A DNA stretch of 41,163 nucleotides from Planctomycetia bacterium (GCA_021413585.1 JAIOQB010000027.1:1-41163), one strand, 5' to 3'; positions 1-8,296 are shown, counted from the stretch's first letter. Notes: a model not told the origin generated them from the letters alone. Made by a program: numbers and translations.

Positions 1-868
1 GCTCGCGGTAGATCAGGTTCGGGTTCGGCCGCTCGCGCGGCGTGTGGCTGGCCAGCATCACAGGAGCGCGGCCGGGCTGCTCGGGTTGCGGAATCAAATG
101 CGGGCTTCCCTGGCGAACCCAGCCGAGCCAGCGATTCTGCAAGGCCAAGAGCGTGTCGTCTCCATAGAACTTCTGCATCGCGCGGGGCCAGTTCTCGTCG
201 GCCAGGCCGTCGCCGACGAAGGCCACGAACTTGCGGCGGCCTCCTTGCTCGATCAGGTACCGGGCGATGCTATACCCTTGGGCGTACAGCGGCAGCACGT
301 CGGGCGGATATTCCTTCATAGCGAACAGCCGGCTCATGGCAATGCCGCGTCCCGTTTGCAGGAACGAGATCAGCATCCGCTCGTGGCGGTTGCGCTCGTC
401 GGGATGTTCGACCGTCGTGCAGGCCCCTTCATCGGCCCAGCGTGGCAGCGGTTCGCGAAAGTGAGTGGCGAAGATGGTGTGCGTGATCTCGTGCGGCAGC
501 ACCGAGTCGAGAATCCGCTGCGCCGAGCCTTGGATCGTCATCTGCCAGCCGCCGACTTGCCCTCGCTCGAAGACAAAGCTGGTGGCGCCGCCGGCACCCA
601 GGCCGTCGGCGACGTTGGCGGTGATCGGACAGGGACTCTGCCACGGCGGCAGTTCCCGCCCCAGCCATTCGATCGCCAGGTCGTGGCGGAATTGCTCGGC
701 CGTGCGGCAGATCGTTTCAGCGAGTTCTTGCGTCGGCGCGCTGCAGAGAAAGTTTTGCGTGCGATAGGAGCCGGCCAGGGCAGACAAGCTGCCGATGGCG
801 CTTAAGGATGATACAACGGCGGCCAGCAGGGCGGCGCGAAATACGAGGCGAGCGTGTCGAGCATTCAT
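1..868 (-). CDS. HExxH metalloprotease-like secreted protein (C-terminus beyond window)
   Basis: This minus-strand frame stays open from the ATG at 868 to the window edge, so the C-terminus is missing (289 residues visible). Residues about 8-32 form a hydrophobic signal peptide or anchor ending near SLSALAG. At residues 126-130 there is HEITH, a zincin HExxH motif. WADEG follows at 144-148, and its Glu is the usual third zinc ligand of gluzincins (peptidase MA-like). An AGAGG Shine-Dalgarno lies about 9 nt upstream of the ATG. Family knowledge suggests an exported zinc metallopeptidase-like domain, but substrate and activity are unknown. The upstream region is repeat-rich and there is no co-directional neighbour close by. 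The call rests on the motif pair and the open frame; I recognise no named family. Confidence 0.75.
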   Translation of the reverse strand, partial: MNARHARLVFRAALLAAVVSSLSAIGSLSALAGSYRTQNFLCSAPTQELAETICRTAEQFRHDLAIEWLGRELPPWQSPCPITANVADGLGAGGATSFVFERGQVGGWQMTIQGSAQRILDSVLPHEITHTIFATHFREPLPRWADEGACTTVEHPDERNRHERMLISFLQTGRGIAMSRLFAMKEYPPDVLPLYAQGYSIARYLIEQGGRRKFVAFVGDGLADENWPRAMQKFYGDDTLLALQNRWLGWVRQGSPHLIPQPEQPGRAPVMLASHTPRERPNPNLIYRE

Positions 869-1530
869 GCTCTGGGGTCCTCTCTTCCATGAGGGGGTGT
901 AGCCGCGAGTAGGCGAGGCGGCTGATGCAAACGGTGGGCCAATGGTGCGGCGGATGGGCGTTCCAGCGGGGTAGTCGAATCGCAAGGTGATACAGCCGGG
1001 CCGGTTGTCGCGCGTGCGAATTGGTCCGCCATCGTCCAATCGCGCCACGCGGCGGCGTGTAGGATTTGCAAACTCTAGCCAGATGGGGGCAAAGGATGAA
1101 GACCATTTGCGCTGATGCGTTGGCGGCTTTGTTAGCCGCCGGTCCCCGACGGGCGCGGAAACGGTGCGGCGTCGATTGGAATTGCCACGCCGCCGAGTCA
1201 AAGCGATTCAGTGCTAGCACGCAGGCACACGAGCACGCGGGCCGAAGAGACGAAGTAAGGGGGCCACAAAAAACACAAGAAGGTTTTTTTGTGTTTTTTG
1301 TGTCTCTTTGTGGCCAAATTCTTTCTGTGGCTGTTAGTTGACGGCTGATAGCTACGCTGGATTGTTAGCCGCCGGTCCCCGACCGGCGCGGAAAGGGTGC
1401 GGCGTCGATTGGAACTGCCACGCGGACGCGCCGCTCGGGGAGCGGCGGCTAACGAGGGCTGTTTGATAGCGCGGCACTGTTCCCGTCGCTGATAGCTGAC
1501 AGCCGATAGCCGACAGCCAACCTCCGCCAG
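869..1530. repeat. Gene-free stretch with palindromic repeats
   Basis: No convincing gene. It holds two copies of the TTAGCCGCC palindrome family, at 1131-1200 (one clear arm) and 1364-1452 (both arms). The two copies share an interior segment reading ATTGGAAYTGCCACGC. Between them, 1262-1316 is an AT-rich inverted repeat with arms of GGCCACAAA and TTTGTGGCC type around poly-T runs. A short tract of 7-nt GAYAGCY-like units lies at 1333-1353. Confidence 0.7.
1491..1518. repeat. Four tandem 7-nt GAYAGCY units
   Basis: Units read GATAGCT, GACAGCC, GATAGCC, GACAGCC, an exact 28-nt period-7 array. It lies 12 nt beyond the stop codon of the Nudix gene. The same unit recurs at 1333-1353, 1989-2002, 15882-15909, 21776-21803 and 40943-40956. 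Confidence 0.8.
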
Positions 1531-1926
1531 CTACTCCGTCCCGCGAAGTAACGCCACCACCGCCGCGTTGGCCGCGGGGAACTCGTAACGGTCCAGCTCG
1601 CTGGTGCTGACCCAGCGGAACGGTTCGCTCGGCACGGCCGCCGGATCGCGGGGCTGGCAGGCGATGAAGTGCAAGCGGAGCGACGTGGCGGGCTGATCGG
1701 CAGTGGCCGGGTAACGATGCTCGACCACGGCGTGCGTGCCGACGACGTCGACGACTAAGCCGGTCTCCTCCTGGCACTCCCGCACGGCTGCCGCGCGGGG
1801 CGTTTCGCGTTCGCCCATCTTGCCGCCAGGAAACTCCCACAACCCAGCCAGATGCGCCCCCGCCGGGCGTGGCCCAATCAACACTTGGCCCGCTTGCTCC
1901 ACCACGGCAATGGCAATTTCGAGCAT
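1531..1926 (-). CDS. mutT: MutT-type Nudix hydrolase (probable 8-oxo-dGTP diphosphatase)
   Basis: A 131-residue Nudix protein. The Nudix box runs from GGKMGERE through REC to QEETGL and keeps every position of the GX5EX7REUXEEXGU consensus. The preceding ...GLWEFPGGK segment is typical of MutT and of the MutY C-terminal domain. MutT enzymes hydrolyse 8-oxo-dGTP to the monophosphate and so sanitise the nucleotide pool. The length is normal for MutT. The ATG at 1926 is preferred; a TTG three codons upstream (1935) is possible, and neither has a clear Shine-Dalgarno. The gene lies downstream of fabI on the same strand with a 78-nt gap. Other small Nudix substrates cannot be excluded from sequence alone. 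Confidence 0.88.
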   Translation of the reverse strand: MLEIAIAVVEQAGQVLIGPRPAGAHLAGLWEFPGGKMGERETPRAAAVRECQEETGLVVDVVGTHAVVEHRYPATADQPATSLRLHFIACQPRDPAAVPSEPFRWVSTSELDRYEFPAANAAVVALLRGTE

Positions 1927-2004
1927 CAGAAACAATCACGCCAGCAGAACAACTGACCACGGACAACTACAATCGACCACCGTCCGCCGATAGCCGACAG
2001 CGTC

Positions 2005-2826
2005 CTACGGCCCCTTATATTTGTCGACCATCCGCCCCGGCGAACCCATGATGTTGTAGCCGCCGTCGACGTGCAGGATTTCACCCGTGATGCCGTCCGA
2101 CATTGAGGAGAGCAAAAATGCGCCGGCCCGCGCGACTTCTTGGTGTGTGACATTGCGCTGCAGCGGGGCCATCTGCTCGTAGAGAGGGAGCATCTTGTCC
2201 ACGCCGGCGCCCTTGCCCGATAGCGTTTTGACAGGACCCGCACTCACGGCATTGACACGAATACCTCGCGGGCCGAGATCATAGGCCAGGTATTTCACGC
2301 AAGAGTCGAGCGCCGCCTTGCAAATGCCCATCACGTTATAGCCGGGCACGGCCTTCTCGCCGCCGAAGTACGTAAGCGTCAGCACGGCAGCGCCGTCGGC
2401 CAGCACGCCTTGCGCGGCGTTGCAGCAGGCGATCAGGCTATAGGCGCTGATCTCCATCGCCGACTTGAAACCTTCGCGGCTGGTGCGGATCGTGTCGTTG
2501 TTCAGATCCTCCAGGCTGGCGTGGGCAATTGAGTGCAGCAGAAAATCGATCTGGCCGAATTCTTCCTTGGCCTTGGTCATCACGCTGCGGATGTCGTCGT
2601 CACTGTTGACGTTCATCGGCACCAGGAATTTCGCGTTCGGCTGTGAATCAGTCAGCATGGACACCCGGCGGCGATTGCGTTGCCGTTCGTCATCGGGCCG
2701 GTCTGGCAGGTGCGAAAAGCCGCACTGTCCGCCGCCATTGAGAATCTCCTGAGCGATGGCCCAGGCGATGGAGTGGTCGTTGGCCACGCCGAGGATCAGG
2801 CCTTTTTTACCGTCGAAACAACCCAT
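2005..2826 (-). CDS. fabI: Enoyl-[acyl-carrier-protein] reductase (NADH)
   Basis: A 273-residue FabI of the short-chain dehydrogenase fold. It catalyses the last reduction step of each fatty-acid elongation cycle in the cytosol. The N-terminus has the FabI nucleotide-binding segment GVANDHSIAWAIA (residues 13-25). The catalytic pair is visible as Y163 and K170 (YNVMGICK), with the substrate-binding Tyr at 153 (LTYFGGEKA), giving the FabI Y-X6-K spacing. The C-terminal end has GEILHVDGGYN, the usual SDR cap. A GGGAG Shine-Dalgarno lies 6 nt before the ATG. A residual 7-nt repeat (1989-2002) begins 2 nt after the stop. Nothing appears truncated. Confidence 0.97.
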   Translation of the reverse strand: MGCFDGKKGLILGVANDHSIAWAIAQEILNGGGQCGFSHLPDRPDDERQRNRRRVSMLTDSQPNAKFLVPMNVNSDDDIRSVMTKAKEEFGQIDFLLHSIAHASLEDLNNDTIRTSREGFKSAMEISAYSLIACCNAAQGVLADGAAVLTLTYFGGEKAVPGYNVMGICKAALDSCVKYLAYDLGPRGIRVNAVSAGPVKTLSGKGAGVDKMLPLYEQMAPLQRNVTHQEVARAGAFLLSSMSDGITGEILHVDGGYNIMGSPGRMVDKYKGP

Positions 2827-2947
2827 GGATAGCTCCCGTGAAATTTACGAAACCGCCGCGTTTCCCGTTTGGGGACGATTGCTCAACAGCGGGGCAGGAT
2901 ACCCGTTTCAGCGGATTGCCTCAAGGCGCATGGCCTGCGACCAATCG

Positions 2948-3493
2948 CTATTGCGACCTCCAACAATCCAATGATGGCTTCTCGCGGCGAACGCGGCAGT
3001 TGGGGAGAACGCTCTTGACCGCTTGCTCATCGCGACCGTCCCTGGGGCCGTAGCCCCAGAACGCGACCTCCCGCAGCGCGGGTAGTCGTCGAAGTTGGCC
3101 GAGGAGTTCGTCCGACACGCGCGATCCCGTGGCTTCGTTCGGTAGCCCCACGGTGACTGACGAGACATCGCACCACAGGTTGCGATATGCGGCGGCCCAA
3201 CTGCGCGCCCAGGCCGGCATGTTGTCGAAATCGCTCCAGACGAACCGCGGGCAATAGCTCACATAGTGCATGCAGGGTCTATGCTTCGGACCTCCGGGGC
3301 GCGGATTGCGGTCCCAGCTTTGCGCCGCGACGTGCTTGTAAATCGCCGCGACCGCCTCGCGCTGCACGGCCACTCGCCGCGTCTCGTAGCCCAACCACAC
3401 CGCCACCAGCGCGGTAAACAACAATAGCGACCGGATGCTGAAGCGAAACCAGCGACGGGGCTCAGGCTTTGCGGGAGTTGGGTTCGGGTCCAT
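2948..3493 (-). CDS. Membrane-anchored protein with planctomycete RF.IRSLL N-terminus
   Basis: A 181-residue protein. After a Pro-rich head, residues about 15-40 carry RRWFRFSIRSLLLFTALV, a positively charged stretch running straight into one transmembrane helix. This N-terminal form recurs in the genes at 9446, 9833 and 24556. The rest is soluble and ends with a segment resembling the last part of a leucine-rich-repeat protein (LRRLPALREVAFWG... and a terminal CRVRRE). The frame is open for 65 codons further upstream, but that part overlaps GGGACTGTCCC repeats and reads as low-quality protein, so the ATG at 3493 is chosen. There is no Shine-Dalgarno; a GATACT hexamer lies 8 nt before the ATG. 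Function unknown. Confidence 0.7.
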   Translation of the reverse strand: MDPNPTPAKPEPRRWFRFSIRSLLLFTALVAVWLGYETRRVAVQREAVAAIYKHVAAQSWDRNPRPGGPKHRPCMHYVSYCPRFVWSDFDNMPAWARSWAAAYRNLWCDVSSVTVGLPNEATGSRVSDELLGQLRRLPALREVAFWGYGPRDGRDEQAVKSVLPNCRVRREKPSLDCWRSQ

Positions 3494-3579
3494 GCCCGGG
3501 AAGTATCGCGCGCGGGCTGCAGCCCGACAATGGCAAACCCGCCGTAGATCCGACTGCCGGGCGGGACCTGTGAGCGCGC

Positions 3580-3753
3580 GTCGGGGACTGTCCCATTTCG
3601 CGCAGAATAAGGGACTGTCCCCCTGCGTTCGCCCCCCTGCGCTGACGCATCCAAACGGCGAGGGGGACAGTCCCCTGCCCAGATGCAATCGGGCCTGCTG
3701 GCGCTCATTGCTAGTAGATGTGCGAGAGATTTCAGCAGGGGTACAGTCCCCGA
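3580..3753. repeat. Cluster of GGGACTGTCCC palindromes
   Basis: Four copies of a GGGGACTGTCCC-type element lie at 3580-3594, 3609-3623, 3660-3675 and 3737-3753. The first two face one way and the last two are reverse complements, so the cluster folds as nested inverted repeats. It fills the gap between argS and the small membrane protein. A further copy is at 23657-23671. Confidence 0.75.
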
Positions 3754-3761
3754 CGTGCGGC

Positions 3762-5780
3762 CTACATCCGCTCGATCACGTCGATGCCCAGCAGGGCCAG
3801 GCCCTGGCGGAGCGTGCGGGCGGTGAGGTCGCACAGCCGCAGCCGGCTGTCGCGCGTAGCCGGGTCGTCGGCTTGCAACACGGAGCATTCGTTGTAAAAG
3901 TTTGAGTACCGGCCGGCCAGCTCAAACAGATAGGCGGTTAAATGGTTGGGGCGATAATCGGCGATGCACGCGTCGAGCGCTTCGGAGAAGCGCAGCAACT
4001 CCAGGGCCAATGCCCGTTCGGTCGGCTGACTCAAATTGACCGGCGCGGAAAGTTTCGCGAGCGCGGCGTCGGCAATCTGCCCCTTGGCGAAGATATTCCG
4101 CACCCGGGCATACGCAAACTGCATGTAGGTGGCGGTGTTTCCTTCCAGTGAGAGCATTTTGTCGTAGCTGAAGATGTAGTCGCTTTCGCGGTTCTGGGCC
4201 AAGTCAGCGTACTTGAGCGCAGCGATACCCACGACATCGGCGATGCGCCGCCGCTCATCGGCGAGAAGTTCGGCTCCCTCGGGTTTCGCGTCGTCTTTCG
4301 TACTCACAACATCGAACGCTTTGCGAATTGCTTCATCCAAGAGCGATTCCAACGCCACCGACTCCCCGCTGCGGGTTCTGATCGGCCGCCTATCCTCCCC
4401 CAGCACCGTGCCGAAGCGGAGGTGCATCAGTTCCAGATTCTGATCGCCCCACAGGTGGCTTGCTTTGTTCCATTGCTGTACGGCCGCGAACAGATGCTCA
4501 AAGTGCAGGCTTTGCCGGTGGTCGACCACATACAGAATGGCATCGGGGTGCCACTCGCTGACGCGGTATTGGATTGTCGCCAGGTCGGTGGTGGCGTACA
4601 GAAATGCCCCGTCCTGCTTCTGGATGATCATCGGGATGTCAAAGCCGTCGAGAAACACGCACACGGCCCCGTCGCTCTCGCGGGCCAGGCCATGCTTCTT
4701 CAGATCGGCCACGACGCCGGAGAGCCGGTCCTGGTAAAAACTCTCGCCCAGCGTGTGGTCGAACGTCACACCCAGGCGGCGATAGATGCGGGCGATCTCT
4801 TCGAGACATGGCGGCATGAACTCGCGCCACAGGGCGAGGTTCTCGGCGTCGCCAACGTGCAGCTTCGACGTCTCGGCCAGCACGGCTGTGGCAATCTTGG
4901 GATGCGCAGCGAGCGGGCCGGCCAAAGCGGCATCCCCTTCGACGGCAGCCAGGCTGGCGCGCAGCGCGGTCAGTGCCTCGCCCGTCTCGCGAACTTGAGT
5001 TTCCAGCCGACGCAACGCCTGCTGGGCTTTTTTCAGCGCGTTCTTTTCGGTCGGCAACGGTTCCGCGGCGGCGGTTTTTAGCTGCGACTCCTGGGCGGCG
5101 AGTTTTTGTGCCAGTTCGGGCAGCCGCGCACGGCCGTCGTGATAATCGACCAGCCGATTGACCAGCTTGTAGAGCCGGGCCAACTCCGCCACCGGGTTCG
5201 CCCGATACGCCCCCTCGTCGCGAAAATGTTTGTAGCCGTAAATGATCATCCCGAACTGGGTGCCCCAGTCGCCGATGTGGTTGTCGGTGATCACCTCGTG
5301 TCCGGCGAAGCGGAGCGTGCGGGACAGCGCGTCGCCGATCACCGTCGAGCGAATATGCCCGACGTGCATCGGCTTTGCCACGTTGGGGGCCGAATAGTCG
5401 ACCACAAACCGGCGGCGGGGCGCGGCGCCGGGCGAGCCGGTCGCGGCGATGCCGAGCCGCGGATCGGCCAGGGCATGATTCAATTGGGCGGCCAGAAAAT
5501 CATCGCGCAGCTTCAGGTTGATAAAGCCCGGGCCGGCGATTTCCGGCGGGTGGCAGAGGTCGTTGACCTTGAGCGCGGCGACGAGGTCGGTGGCGATATC
5601 GCGAGATGCCCGGTTGAGCCGCTGCTTGAGCGGCATCGCACAGTTGGCCTGGTAGTCGCCGAACTTGGGATCCTGGCTGATGCGGACCATGCCCGCGAGT
5701 TCGGCCAGCGCGGCGGGATCGGGTACCCAGGGGGCCAGGGCGGCGGCAAAGCGGCGACGAAGTTCGGCCAATACGTTCAT
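3762..5780 (-). CDS. argS: Arginyl-tRNA synthetase
   Basis: A 672-residue class I synthetase that charges tRNA-Arg. The N-terminal Add1-like domain has the FGDYQANCAMPL signature. The HIGH motif is HVGH at about 139-142 (VDYSAPNVAKPMHVGHIRST). The KMSKS position reads GEDRRPIRTRSGE (about 461-473), a non-canonical form known in many ArgRS. The C-terminal DALR anticodon-binding domain ends ...RTLRQGLALLGIDVIERM. It is longer than the usual 550-590 residues because of a charged, Ala/Leu/Glu-rich insert at about 215-310 that looks like a coiled coil. The ATG at 5780 matches family starts; a GTG two codons upstream is also possible. rsfS lies upstream on the same strand, separated by a palindromic repeat. 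Confidence 0.97.
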   Translation of the reverse strand: MNVLAELRRRFAAALAPWVPDPAALAELAGMVRISQDPKFGDYQANCAMPLKQRLNRASRDIATDLVAALKVNDLCHPPEIAGPGFINLKLRDDFLAAQLNHALADPRLGIAATGSPGAAPRRRFVVDYSAPNVAKPMHVGHIRSTVIGDALSRTLRFAGHEVITDNHIGDWGTQFGMIIYGYKHFRDEGAYRANPVAELARLYKLVNRLVDYHDGRARLPELAQKLAAQESQLKTAAAEPLPTEKNALKKAQQALRRLETQVRETGEALTALRASLAAVEGDAALAGPLAAHPKIATAVLAETSKLHVGDAENLALWREFMPPCLEEIARIYRRLGVTFDHTLGESFYQDRLSGVVADLKKHGLARESDGAVCVFLDGFDIPMIIQKQDGAFLYATTDLATIQYRVSEWHPDAILYVVDHRQSLHFEHLFAAVQQWNKASHLWGDQNLELMHLRFGTVLGEDRRPIRTRSGESVALESLLDEAIRKAFDVVSTKDDAKPEGAELLADERRRIADVVGIAALKYADLAQNRESDYIFSYDKMLSLEGNTATYMQFAYARVRNIFAKGQIADAALAKLSAPVNLSQPTERALALELLRFSEALDACIADYRPNHLTAYLFELAGRYSNFYNECSVLQADDPATRDSRLRLCDLTARTLRQGLALLGIDVIERM

Positions 5781-5827
5781 CGGCACAGTGTAGCGTGAGG
5801 CGGGGGATTTGTTTAGCGGCCGGCTTG

Positions 5828-5898
5828 GTTAGCCGCCGGTCCCCGACCGGCGCGAAACGGCGCCGCGCGAACGCGCCGCTCGGGGAGCGGCGGCTAAC
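5828..5898. repeat. TTAGCCGCC-family paired palindrome
   Basis: The left arm is GTTAGCCGCC-GGTCCCCGACC-GGCGC, and the right arm is its reverse complement except that the inner stem reads GCT..AGC instead of GGT..ACC. Each arm can therefore fold alone and both can pair together. It separates argS from rsfS. Confidence 0.85.
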
Positions 5899-5903
5899 AA
5901 CGG

Positions 5904-6326
5904 CTACCGCGGGCTCGGCCCGGCCGTGAGTTCCGGCGGCAGCTCGACGTGCTTCGCGCCGCTCCACAACTGCTCCAGCGCGTAATAGTCGCGCGTCTCC
6001 TGGTCGAACAGATGGACCACCACGGTGCCGTAGTCCAGCAGGATCCAGCGGCTCTCGCGATACCCTTCGATGCCGTCGCGGGTTTCGCCCCACTGCTTGG
6101 CCAGCACGTCGTCGATGTCTTCGCTGATCGCGTGCAATTGGCGGCGGCTGGTGCCGGTGGCCATCACGAAGTAATCGAACAGCGGGGTCATCTCCCGTAG
6201 GTCAAGAACGACGATGTTCGAGCCCCGGTTGTCGGCCGCCGTGCGGGCAGCCGCCAGGGCGAGCCGCAGGCTGCGGGTAGGATCGGGAGTCCGAGCGACT
6301 GCGGAACTGGTTGTCAGAAGAGGCAC
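5904..6326 (-). CDS. rsfS: Ribosomal silencing factor RsfS
   Basis: A 140-residue RsfS/Iojap protein. It binds ribosomal protein L14 (uL14) and blocks subunit joining under nutrient limitation. The family core is clear: NIVVLDLREMTPLFDYFVMATG, then SRRQLHAISEDIDD, then GYRESRWILLDYGTVVVHLF and a final YYALEQLW. The frame is open further upstream (to 6449), but the GTG at 6326 has a GAAAGGA Shine-Dalgarno 6 nt away, and upstream sequence is not RsfS-like. A TACAAT hexamer at 6364-6369 on this strand may be its -10 element. The gene is co-directional with argS. Confidence 0.93.
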   Translation of the reverse strand: MPLLTTSSAVARTPDPTRSLRLALAAARTAADNRGSNIVVLDLREMTPLFDYFVMATGTSRRQLHAISEDIDDVLAKQWGETRDGIEGYRESRWILLDYGTVVVHLFDQETRDYYALEQLWSGAKHVELPPELTAGPSPR

Positions 6327-6416
6327 GCCGATCCTTTCAGGAGCAAAACCACGGGACGCCCTTATTGTACGACAGAGGGCGGGAAGGTTCCAGCGGTTCG
6401 CGCGGGAGGGGCCAGT

Positions 6417-6606
6417 ATAGCCCCGGGCTTCGCCCGGGGGTGGCAGCACTCACCCGCCTGGCCCGCGAAATAGCTCACTAGCCCGAAGCGCAAGCGAGGG
6501 AGCGGCGCTTTCTGTTCTGCCCCCTCGCTTGCGCTTCGGGCTAGTGAGCGGTTGGTTCGGCGTAGCTGTAGAGCGGCGCAACCCCCGGGCGGAGCCCGGG
6601 GCTATG
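6417..6606. repeat. 190-bp nested inverted repeat
   Basis: The outer arms are a CCCCGGGC-family palindrome at 6417-6440 (TATAGCCCCGGGCTTCGCCC) and its inverse at 6579-6606. Nested inside is a perfect 28-nt inverted repeat, GCTCACTAGCCCGAAGCGCA... at 6473-6500 and 6522-6549, around a 21-nt loop. No gene is present. The element lies between rsfS and the coiled-coil gene, at the 3' end of the latter. Confidence 0.85.
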
Positions 6607-6619
6607 ACGCGCAAGCGTA

Positions 6620-8116
6620 TTACGCCGCCACGCGGTCGCGGCGTTGGGCCAGCAGTGAGCGGATTTCGGCCTGGTAGGCCATCCGCTCTTCATCCCACGC
6701 GCGGCGGGCGTCGGCGAATTCATCGTCCTGGTGGTTGAGTTCCTGCTCGCGGGCGACCAGCCGGGCCGCTTGCCGCTCGATCCCCTGCTGCCGCTCTTCG
6801 ACCCAGGTTTGCAGTTGCTGCTTTTCCTCCGCCAGCCGGGTGTGCTGCTCGGCCAGCCGGTTGCGGAGCGCTTCGAGCCGGTTGCGCTGCTCGGCCACCG
6901 CCACATGCTCCAGCCGATAACTCTCGCCCAACCGCTGCCGAATGCGGCCCAGCGATTGCTCCAGTCCGGCCGCCGGGGCCGCTTCGCTGAGGCGTGCCCA
7001 CAGTTCTTCGGTCGCCAGGCGGACTTCCAGTGATTCGCGATGCAGCGTGCCGACTTGCTCGCGCGTGTCGTCGAGCGCGGCTTGGCGCGAGTCGAGCTGC
7101 TCGCTGCGCACGGCCAGCGCGTGCTGGCGGCGGTCCCATTCGTCTGCCAGCTCGCGCTCGCGGCGGGCGAGCGCCTCGCGCTCGACGCGCATCTGGTCGT
7201 TGTGCCGGTAGCGGGTTTGCTCGAAGTTGCGCTGCGCCTCGCGAAGCTGCTGCTGGGCGTCGGCCAGCATCGCTTCGGACGTTTCGAGCGCTTGGTCGCG
7301 GGCGGAAAGCTCCGCGGTCACGCGCTCGTACTCTTCTTGGTAGGCCTGCTGGGCGATGAGCCGCACTTCGGCCGAGCGGCGCTGGTATTCGTCTTCCACC
7401 GCCTCGCGGCGGCGCTGGCAGCCGCGCAGCAATTGACGCACCAGTTCGACCGAGGCCAGCCGGCGGCGATCGATCTGCTGTTGCTGGCGGTTGAGCGTGC
7501 TGTGGAGTTCTTGCCGCTGGCGGAGCAGGTCGGCGGAGGCCTGATCGCCGGCCCCCTCGCGGGCGGCCACCTGGGCTTCGGCGGCGGCCAGGCGAACCTG
7601 GCGGCTGTGCAGCTCCTGCATTTGTTCTGCAAGCAGCGATTGCTGCATGGCGAGCTGCGTTTCCCCCTGCTGGAGTGTTTTGGTCCGCTCGTCGATGTCG
7701 GCGGTGCGGTGGGCGATTTCCTGGTCGCGCTCGCTGAGCCACAGCCGGGCGGTGCGGAGCTGGCTTTCCGTCTCGGCCACGCGGGCGTTGAGTTCCGCCT
7801 CGCGCTGGTCGAGCTGCTCGCGCATCCGGTCGAGATGGGTGGCCAACTGGGCCGCATGCCGGCGCAGTTGATTGAGATCCAACATGCCATCAGCCGGGCC
7901 GGCTTCGGCGTAGTTTTCAGCGGCTTGAAATTCAACGTCGGCCGCCAGGGCGGGTTGAGCTTTCAGCACGCCGGCCGGAGCTGCGCCAACCGGAGTCTTG
8001 ACGTGCGGCGGATCGATACGATGCTCCAGCGACGCGCCGATCCACGGCGGCGGGCCGAGAGGGCGATCGTCGAGGCCAGTGTCATCGAGGCCAGTATCAT
8101 CAGGCTCGGTCATCAT
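6620..8116 (-). CDS. Long coiled-coil protein of unknown function
   Basis: A 498-residue protein. Residues about 1-75 are acidic and Pro-rich and repeat DDTGLDD. From about 80 to the end it is almost continuous heptad-like sequence rich in Gln, Arg, Glu, Ala and Leu (for example QLDQREAELNARVAETESQL), so a rod-like coiled coil is expected. No signal peptide, membrane segment, Walker motif or enzymatic domain is visible. It resembles SMC or KfrA rods only in composition. Two adjacent ATGs (8116 and 8113) are possible starts, and no strong Shine-Dalgarno is seen. The promoter region carries direct repeats of AAAGTTTGGYCA (8158-8187). A structural or cell-organisation role is only inference. Confidence 0.8.
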   Translation of the reverse strand: MMTEPDDTGLDDTGLDDRPLGPPPWIGASLEHRIDPPHVKTPVGAAPAGVLKAQPALAADVEFQAAENYAEAGPADGMLDLNQLRRHAAQLATHLDRMREQLDQREAELNARVAETESQLRTARLWLSERDQEIAHRTADIDERTKTLQQGETQLAMQQSLLAEQMQELHSRQVRLAAAEAQVAAREGAGDQASADLLRQRQELHSTLNRQQQQIDRRRLASVELVRQLLRGCQRRREAVEDEYQRRSAEVRLIAQQAYQEEYERVTAELSARDQALETSEAMLADAQQQLREAQRNFEQTRYRHNDQMRVEREALARRERELADEWDRRQHALAVRSEQLDSRQAALDDTREQVGTLHRESLEVRLATEELWARLSEAAPAAGLEQSLGRIRQRLGESYRLEHVAVAEQRNRLEALRNRLAEQHTRLAEEKQQLQTWVEERQQGIERQAARLVAREQELNHQDDEFADARRAWDEERMAYQAEIRSLLAQRRDRVAA

Positions 8117-8157
8117 GTGCGGCGCCTCGCACGCGGCGTCGTTAGAAGGTCGTCGTC

Positions 8158-8205
8158 AAAGTTTGGCCAACCGGTAAAGTTTGGTCAGTTTACTTTATCG
8201 ACCAA
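8158..8205. promoter_or_regulatory. Possible operator: two AAAGTTTGGYCA direct repeats
   Basis: AAAGTTTGGCCA (8158-8169) and AAAGTTTGGTCA (8176-8187) are spaced 18 nt start to start. TTGGTC at 8181-8186 also forms an inverted repeat with GACCAA at 8200-8205. It lies 42 nt upstream of the coiled-coil gene's start and is AT-richer than its surroundings, so a regulator-binding site is plausible. Confidence 0.4.
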
Positions 8206-8296
8206 GGCGCAGGCGTAGTGTTGACAAAATGTGAACAGCATGCGATTCGGCAACGGTGCGCAGCGCCATCAGTGCTAGCAGAGGCCTCGCCTACAC

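Noticed and set aside
44..805. Long plus-strand frame (253 codons) at the left edge
   Set aside because: It is antisense to the minus-strand protein with signal peptide, HEITH and WADEG, and its own translation matches no family.
7040..8218. Plus-strand frame of 392 codons
   Set aside because: It mirrors the coiled-coil gene; the high-GC, repetitive coding strand leaves stop-free antisense frames. Its sequence is Leu/Gly/Arg-rich without domains.
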